Positions 5,073 to 9,984 of a stretch of DNA of 9,984 nt are shown here, one piece after another. The notes beneath the pieces are model-generated. The model was not told where the DNA came from. It saw nothing but the letters and a program-made list of their open reading frames with translations, and ran no database searches. Within the stretch, counting starts at the first letter, position 1; every line of letters begins with the position of its first letter. A program made the translations under genes and the position numbers. Origin of the DNA: Clostridiales bacterium (lineage in GTDB: Bacteria > Bacillota > Clostridia > Peptostreptococcales > JAAYPU01); NCBI GenBank assembly GCA_012519645.1, contig JAAYPU010000375.1, forward strand, positions 1 through 9,984, written 5' to 3'.

Positions 5073-6015
5073 CAATATTATTTCCTTTTCCATGGTCTAA
5101 GACAGCTTTGAGAGAAGTCAAAGCCACTTCCATTTGCATATCATCAGGTTCTTTTGTAGTCAGCTTTTGAAGGAGCAAACCGGGATAACTAATAATCTTT
5201 ACAATTCCCGAAGAGCTTTTGCCAGCCCAGCGAAGCAGCTCATAGGATAGACCCGCAATAATAGGTATGAATAATAATCTGGATAAAATACGTATTATCA
5301 GATTGGGCCAGCCTAAAAAAGAAAAAAGCAATAGACTGATGACAAGAACAAACATCATAAAGCTGGTACCGCATCTGGGGTGAATGGTAGAAAAAGTCTT
5401 ACAATTTTCTACTGTTAAATCCAAACCATTTTCAAAACAATGGATGGATTTATGCTCCGCACCATGATACTGAAAAACACGTTTAATATCTTCCAGTCTG
5501 GAAATCAGAAATACGTAAATAATAAACATTACTATCCTTAATAAGCCTTCCAGAAGATTAAGCATTAATACATTTGTTGTAAAATATTTTACAAAGTTTA
5601 TGGCAACGGTAGGTAAAATAATGAATATGCCTACTGAAAAAACAATAGCCGTTACCAAAGAAAAATATAATAGAACATTAGTAGCATTATCACCAAATTT
5701 TTTTTCGATCCATAGATCAAGCTTCCCTTTTTCTATATCCATTCCTGCTTCTTCCAAAACTTCTGCGGAATACATAAGCGTCTTTATTCCTGTTATCATA
5801 GAACTGCCAAAAGCATAAACGCCTCTGATAATAGGCATCTTTGATATCTTGCCGGGGGCCTTTATATCATCTATTTTAATTGTTATATCTCCATCGGGTT
5901 TTCTTACGGATGTAGCCATAACTGAAGGTCCTTTCATCATGACTCCTTCAATAACAGCTTGGCCGCCTATTTTAGTCGGACACGCATTTTTTATAAATAT
6001 TTTATCTAAATCCAA
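5056..6015 (-). CDS. DUF1385 (YqhQ-like) integral membrane protein
   Basis: A 319-residue protein of the DUF1385 family, commonly next to rpmE and prmC in Clostridia; its function is unknown. Family motifs are GGQAVIEGVMMKGP (17-30), YHGAEHKSIH (183-192) and HPRCGTSF (212-219). The conserved His, Glu and Cys of the last two could be a metal or catalytic site, but that is inference. Four likely membrane segments lie at about 114-142, 151-172, 217-236 and 239-261. The start is TTG 6015, supported by GGAGG at complement 6023-6027 with 7-nt spacing. The 3' end overlaps prmC, so the two form an operon. An extended -10 on the same strand at 6132-6140 is a candidate promoter, with heptad arrays and a hairpin in the leader. 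Confidence 0.92.
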   Translation of the reverse strand: MDLDKIFIKNACPTKIGGQAVIEGVMMKGPSVMATSVRKPDGDITIKIDDIKAPGKISKMPIIRGVYAFGSSMITGIKTLMYSAEVLEEAGMDIEKGKLDLWIEKKFGDNATNVLLYFSLVTAIVFSVGIFIILPTVAINFVKYFTTNVLMLNLLEGLLRIVMFIIYVFLISRLEDIKRVFQYHGAEHKSIHCFENGLDLTVENCKTFSTIHPRCGTSFMMFVLVISLLLFSFLGWPNLIIRILSRLLFIPIIAGLSYELLRWAGKSSSGIVKIISYPGLLLQKLTTKEPDDMQMEVALTSLKAVLDHGKGNNIDGSEN

Positions 6016-6033
6016 ATTTATTCCTCCATATAA

Positions 6034-6117
6034 TGTAAATTAAGAATTAAGAATTAATGTAGATTTTGAGAAGCAAAATCTTCCTAAACTTTCATCTTTC
6101 ATCGTTCATTTATCATC
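6034..6117. repeat. Hairpin flanked on both sides by 7-bp repeat arrays
   Basis: The centre is a hairpin, AGATTTTG (6061-6068) pairing with CAAAATCT (6074-6081) around AGAAG. To its left are heptads based on TAAGAAT (exact at 6041 and 6048, degenerate at 6034 and 6055). To its right are heptads based on TTTCATC (exact at 6090 and 6097, degenerate at 6104 and 6111). Read outward from the hairpin, both arms repeat a TTC-containing heptad, so the unit is roughly symmetrical. It occupies most of the gap between two genes and would lie in the DUF1385 leader RNA. Confidence 0.8.
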
Positions 6118-6131
6118 TGTTTATTGATACT

Positions 6132-6140
6132 ATTATACCA
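6132..6140 (-). promoter_or_regulatory. Candidate extended -10 promoter for DUF1385-prmC
   Basis: On the - strand the sequence reads TGGTATAAT, an extended -10 box. No good -35 is visible 16-18 bp upstream. Copies of ATACTAT lie at 6127-6133 and 6143-6149, overlapping and adjoining it; they may be chance in AT-rich DNA. Transcription would begin near 6125, giving a leader of about 110 nt. Confidence 0.45.
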
Positions 6141-6174
6141 AAATACTATAAAAGAAAATATGTATTACTTCAAA

Positions 6175-7413
6175 TTATAAAATATCCAGTTTTTTATAGC
6201 TTGATTGAATTTTGGAAAAAAGCTTTTCTGGTAAATCCAATCTTTCTAATTCACAGGAACCGTTTATTAGTCTATTATTAGCGCCCATGAATACTCCCCC
6301 GATGAAAGTAGAAGCATAGTGCCAATCCTGAGATATAGTGGCAATGATAGGATGTGCTCCTGAAGAAATAGCAGGTGCTATATAAGACTTATACCCTAAT
6401 TTGTTCATTTCTAAATTTGCATTCAATGCTAATTCAGTAAGCTCATCTGATAAAACATCGTTATAATTCTCGATACTGTCTGCGATTATTAGACCTGAGC
6501 CATTAGAGCCAAAGGCACGGCCTTCATGCATGTATTGTTTAAATTTTGGATATTTTTTAGAATAATATAAAGCTCTGGCGTTCATGATGCCAAGACCATA
6601 GCCTCGAATCTGCTCGGGTGCCAAACCTCTAAAATCGATATGATTATTTTTATCACGGTTGCTTTCAGTAAATGCCCTTTTACACAGCAAGTCCACAGGA
6701 TCGGACATTATCGCGAAAATACCTTTAAATTGCTTATTACGTGCATGCTGTGCATATAGCGTGATCATTTCAGAGTTCTTTTTAAGCTGTGCCATTCTGA
6801 TATCTAAAGAAGAATTATGCGAATCAAATTCATCGGCTGTACATAAAATAATCATATCACATTGCATCAATTCATCTTCATCAATTATATCAACCTCCGG
6901 CAGAGTATCATACGGAAAAGGAGGGGATATTTGATTCAGCTCAAATTCCCATCTTTCGGCATTCTTTAAGTTCTTATCATAAATACTTATTTTATTTATA
7001 TAATCTCTTCCGAGAAGCTTCAATCCTGTTAACAGACTGCTGCCGATATCTCCTAATGCAATAATATTTATATTCCATTTTGCAGGATATGCACGATCCA
7101 AAACTGATTCCCAGTTAGGATATTCTGTGTTAATATATATTATTTTCCTTTGTTCTATTTTTTCCAGAATCCAATTGGTGACAAAAGGCTTATTTTCGGA
7201 TCTATTTAACAGATCAATGCCTTCTGTTTTTATGTACAATAAAGAAGAGTCCGATATTACAAAAGACATTCTGGATTTGGCTAGGGGCAGTCTGCCTAAA
7301 AAGAAAATAGTACCTGATGAATTCTGCGCCATTGATTCATTGATGCTTGTAAAACCGCGATATTCATATGGAGAAAACAAAACATTTTTTTTATGCTTAT
7401 AATAATAGTACAT
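6175..7413 (-). CDS. Lactate/malate-dehydrogenase-fold protein lacking the catalytic His
   Basis: A 412-residue protein with an unrecognised N-terminal region (about 1-110) followed by a region resembling the LDH/MDH superfamily. NIIALGDIGSSLLTG (116-130) is a Rossmann dinucleotide-binding loop and D146 in ISIYDKN fits the ribose-binding acid. DIRMAQLKKN (204-213) aligns with the LDH mobile-loop Arg segment, and SDPVD (237-241) matches the SNPVD motif. PEQIRGYGLGIMNARALY (266-283) aligns with the VIGSGTxLDTARFR segment: the substrate Arg is kept (R280), but the Asp aligns with M277. The catalytic GEHGDS is GSNGSG (302-307), so His is replaced by N304. Ordinary dehydrogenase chemistry therefore looks unlikely. 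ATG 7413 is preferred, with AAAGGA (complement 7423-7428) 9 nt upstream; a GTG at 7431 would add six residues and overlap the upstream stop by 4 bp. It is the last gene of an operon with the large protein. Superfamily call moderately sure, function unknown. Confidence 0.7.
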   Translation of the reverse strand: MYYYYKHKKNVLFSPYEYRGFTSINESMAQNSSGTIFFLGRLPLAKSRMSFVISDSSLLYIKTEGIDLLNRSENKPFVTNWILEKIEQRKIIYINTEYPNWESVLDRAYPAKWNINIIALGDIGSSLLTGLKLLGRDYINKISIYDKNLKNAERWEFELNQISPPFPYDTLPEVDIIDEDELMQCDMIILCTADEFDSHNSSLDIRMAQLKKNSEMITLYAQHARNKQFKGIFAIMSDPVDLLCKRAFTESNRDKNNHIDFRGLAPEQIRGYGLGIMNARALYYSKKYPKFKQYMHEGRAFGSNGSGLIIADSIENYNDVLSDELTELALNANLEMNKLGYKSYIAPAISSGAHPIIATISQDWHYASTFIGGVFMGANNRLINGSCELERLDLPEKLFSKIQSSYKKLDIL

Positions 7414-7427
7414 TATCAAAATTCCTT

Positions 7428-9984
7428 TCACAGTTCATTCTTATCTGGAGATACAATGTGACGCATCCTTGATAAATGATCAAGGTCACTGGATAAAAAT
7501 GCCGAAGCTTTATCATTATAATTGTGGTGTACATCTTGCCCTTTGTCAGGGTACCGAAGAGACACCAAAACTTCACCCAAATAATTGAGAGTAAGACTTC
7601 GCCCATGAAATAATTGATATTGATTTTCTAAAACTCTTAAAATGCTCATTGCATTTTCTATACATACTTTTGATAGAGTCATTAAGGAATCCAATGAAGC
7701 ACCTTTAATAAAAAAGGGTGATGCATATGGAAAAATTAAATTTACTGAAGGCAGCAGATTTTTAACCGGTGCAGAAGCCTGAATAATTGAATCGCCTCCA
7801 ATAAAAGGATAAAGCATTGCTTCCGTGAACCAGTTTTTCAGGTTGGGTATATAATATGCTGCATCTATCTGGTGTCCTTGTGTATCCATCAGTTCTTTTC
7901 CCTTGGAAGAGAGAATACCTACAATTATCTTTTCTACGCGCAGCTCTTCCTTATTTAAAATTGGACTCAAAGCTTTAATTCGATAGCCTTTGTGGAGGAT
8001 ATCATCCAATAAAATAATAGGGCGGTTGAAAGAACGCAATACTTTGATTTGATTTTCCAAGCTCAAATATTGTGGATATGGACCGATAAAGAAATCTGAA
8101 GCATCAGGGTAATATATTTTTTCTGTATGTAAAGCTTTAGTAAGTGTGTTCGGAACAATATCTTCTTTTAAAATCTGGCCGAAAGGAACACACATATTAG
8201 GTCCGAGATGACGCGGATAAAGCGGTTTTTCGGGTACATTATTTGCTTTGCATACCTTTTCAATCAGAGAATGATAAAGAGCTTCCCTTTCAAAGGAAAG
8301 AACCAGATTTCCGGGAAAAAGGCTGACTAAAGCGTTTTGAAGCTTCATGCGAGCATCCTTCACAGCCTGGATCACTTTGTCATTGCTCCTGAAAGGTTCT
8401 TTTATAAAGGAAAGAACATCTAAATTCAATACGCAGGGTTTTGACATATCCACATCGTAAATGGCATTTGTGCCATCTCGAAGTATCTCTTCAAATCCTT
8501 GCAGCTCTAATATATCATATATTTTATTATTATTTTCATGTACAAATACTGATTTATAAACAGCATAAGTGTAGTCCTGAGATAAAGTAAGGGCTAGGGT
8601 TTCACTTAGAATTATTTGTTCTGAGCTATCAGGAGCATTTTTTTCTGTAAAAATACCGTCAATAACTATCATTCTTCCGATGGAATGCTGGCGGATATGC
8701 TCCGATACGTAATGGTTTTTAAATTCAGTATAAAAGGAACCTGAATTGATACCATGAAAAATCGAAAACCCTAAGATTTTGTATTCATCGTCCGTATTAT
8801 AAAGAACCAATATTTCTGCATTTTTATTTTTTACTAAAGAATGAAGCGTTTGATAATACTCTTTTCTATTATCAAATAAAGCCTCTGTGAGAGCTTCAAG
8901 CAATTGTTTGTTTGCAGCCCGATAATGCTTTACAGCTATGGCATGGTTTTTTAATAATGCTTTAAATTGCGGTTCGCGCAGATACATGCCTTGTTCATAA
9001 ATGTATTTTTGAACAAGAGGATCTACCAGGTTGGATATATCTCTATTTTCATCAATACTTTTACGAATGAGCGAAGACCTGATATTACGAAATTCTTCTG
9101 ACAGCTCTAACTCTTCAACGGGTCCTGTTAATTTCGCAAGGGTATTGTCATAAGCGTTCTTTGATTCTTCATCATCTAAATATGGCCGTTTTAAAATAAT
9201 ATGCGGAAAATGATGAATAGAATGGCCGGTTGCTTTACTTTGATAGCAGGAAGCCTGCACAAGAACATTGCTTCCTATAACGACAGTAATATCCTTATTA
9301 TTGAATATATTTCTCAGCTTTTCCATGTCCATCGGATTATCTATATTTATTGGTATATCCTCCGGGAAAATATAGATGTTTCTTTCATCGGCGATAGACA
9401 TACTGACTATTTTTTGCCTCTGCAAATGCGGCTGTGTGGATTTAAACCAAGAAAATTCATCTATAGCAAGATAAACCTCATATCCCATATTTCTGATTTG
9501 AACAGCAGCTTCTTTATTACTCAGAGAAAAAGGATCGAAGGTTCCGGGAAAGAAAGCTATTTTATTTGGATGTGACAACTCTAAATTACCGTATTTGTGT
9601 ATATATTCAGAAATAAATCTATAAATACGGTTCAGCGAGGTTGCATTATTCATGAACAAAGGATTTGATACTTCGCATTTTGCAAGAAGAACCAATATTT
9701 TTTTCCCAATGATATCAAAGATAGCTTGCTTTTCTTTTAAGCTTAAAATGTATGTATCGAATATATTGCTTAATACGGCAAAAGCCTCTTGCCTGATTTC
9801 ATCATTATAGTGGGCATATCCTAAAAGAAGCATACCAAGCATTTGTTCCAACCGTGAGAAAGAAGTATCTCTGTCTTCATTGAAACTATTAATGTATTCA
9901 GTATAGTGTGTAATAGCAATTCCTAAGGTATTCATAAGAAGGAAAACGGCTTGTGTATTTCCGCGCTTGATTTTTATATTAAAT
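7428..9984 (-). CDS. Large multidomain protein: NadD-like domain, possible GNAT-like region, PRTase-like motif (5' end outside window)
   Basis: At least 835 residues counted from the first Met at 9935. That Met has no ribosome binding site and the frame stays open to the window edge, so the true start is probably beyond 9984. Numbering from that Met: 1-110 is helical. 124-316 resembles the nicotinate-nucleotide adenylyltransferase (NadD) family, with FFPGTFDPFSLSN (128-140), VVIGSN (218-223) and IRSSLIR (285-291); the catalytic HxGH is SLSN. About 370-490 is weakly GNAT-like (ILGFSIF 387-393, ELQGFEEI 477-484) without the acetyl-CoA-binding RxxGxG. 638-651 (RPIILLDDILHKGY) resembles the phosphoribosyltransferase motif, keeping the Asp pair D644-D645, but TTGGT is not conserved. 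715-835 is unrecognised. It is followed 14 bp downstream by the LDH-fold gene, whose ribosome binding site overlaps this stop. NadD-like call fairly sure, GNAT and PRTase calls tentative, function unknown. Confidence 0.75.
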   Translation of the reverse strand, partial: FNIKIKRGNTQAVFLLMNTLGIAITHYTEYINSFNEDRDTSFSRLEQMLGMLLLGYAHYNDEIRQEAFAVLSNIFDTYILSLKEKQAIFDIIGKKILVLLAKCEVSNPLFMNNATSLNRIYRFISEYIHKYGNLELSHPNKIAFFPGTFDPFSLSNKEAAVQIRNMGYEVYLAIDEFSWFKSTQPHLQRQKIVSMSIADERNIYIFPEDIPINIDNPMDMEKLRNIFNNKDITVVIGSNVLVQASCYQSKATGHSIHHFPHIILKRPYLDDEESKNAYDNTLAKLTGPVEELELSEEFRNIRSSLIRKSIDENRDISNLVDPLVQKYIYEQGMYLREPQFKALLKNHAIAVKHYRAANKQLLEALTEALFDNRKEYYQTLHSLVKNKNAEILVLYNTDDEYKILGFSIFHGINSGSFYTEFKNHYVSEHIRQHSIGRMIVIDGIFTEKNAPDSSEQIILSETLALTLSQDYTYAVYKSVFVHENNNKIYDILELQGFEEILRDGTNAIYDVDMSKPCVLNLDVLSFIKEPFRSNDKVIQAVKDARMKLQNALVSLFPGNLVLSFEREALYHSLIEKVCKANNVPEKPLYPRHLGPNMCVPFGQILKEDIVPNTLTKALHTEKIYYPDASDFFIGPYPQYLSLENQIKVLRSFNRPIILLDDILHKGYRIKALSPILNKEELRVEKIIVGILSSKGKELMDTQGHQIDAAYYIPNLKNWFTEAMLYPFIGGDSIIQASAPVKNLLPSVNLIFPYASPFFIKGASLDSLMTLSKVCIENAMSILRVLENQYQLFHGRSLTLNYLGEVLVSLRYPDKGQDVHHNYNDKASAFLSSDLDHLSRMRHIVSPDKNEL

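Noticed and set aside
5073..5093. Upstream ATG 5093 as the start of prmC
   Set aside because: It lacks a Shine-Dalgarno site, whereas ATG 5072 has AAAAGGA about 10 nt upstream and gives the usual PrmC length.
6127..6149. ATACTAT direct repeats around the extended -10 as an operator
   Set aside because: Two 7-bp AT-only words 16 bp apart in very AT-rich DNA are easily chance, and one overlaps the -10 box itself.
9201..9575. 124-codon open frame on the + strand opposite the NadD-like domain
   Set aside because: It is antisense to well-supported coding sequence with clear family motifs. The product looks random and no ribosome binding site was noted.

Overview
The window looks like a piece of a low-GC Firmicutes chromosome, most likely class Clostridia. 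The basis is AT-rich coding sequence, strong GGAGG-type ribosome binding sites, TTG and GTG starts, an S-layer-homology protein, and the rho / rpmE / DUF1385 / prmC gene set that is typically clustered in Clostridia. No species can be named from the sequence.

Layout. Positions 1-923 are a dense patch of short palindromic repeats (at least ten copies of one family) surrounding a tiny GIY-YIG nuclease gene; the gene sits exactly between two oppositely oriented repeat copies. Positions 924-1008 hold a hairpin and an array of 7-bp repeats leading into a secreted SLH-domain protein (1009-2127, + strand). Next come rho (2306-3745, +) and rpmE (3928-4137, +), the latter with its own strong promoter and a structured leader. 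A bidirectional terminator (4148-4180) separates rpmE from the convergent prmC (4200-5072, -), which overlaps and follows a DUF1385 membrane-protein gene (5056-6015, -). Upstream of DUF1385 is a 159-bp gap with a promoter-like extended -10, a hairpin and more 7-bp repeats. The right third is a two-gene operon on the - strand: a very large multidomain protein open to the window edge (7428-9984) and a lactate/malate-dehydrogenase-fold protein (6175-7413).

How the genes relate. rho, rpmE and prmC are core transcription and translation genes; prmC methylates the release factors that terminate translation. In many Clostridia these genes and DUF1385 run in one direction and are followed by prfA. 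Here DUF1385-prmC points the other way and prfA is not seen, so this locus has been rearranged.

The most unusual content is at the two ends. On the left, the GIY-YIG gene with its inverted repeats looks like a small mobile or repeat-spreading module. On the right, both operon proteins resemble metabolic enzymes but lack hallmark catalytic residues. The large one has a NadD-like nucleotidyltransferase domain with HxGH changed to SLSN, a possible GNAT-like region and a phosphoribosyltransferase-like motif. The small one has an LDH fold with the catalytic His changed to Asn. They may be a pair of ligand-sensing or repurposed enzymes. That interpretation is inference.
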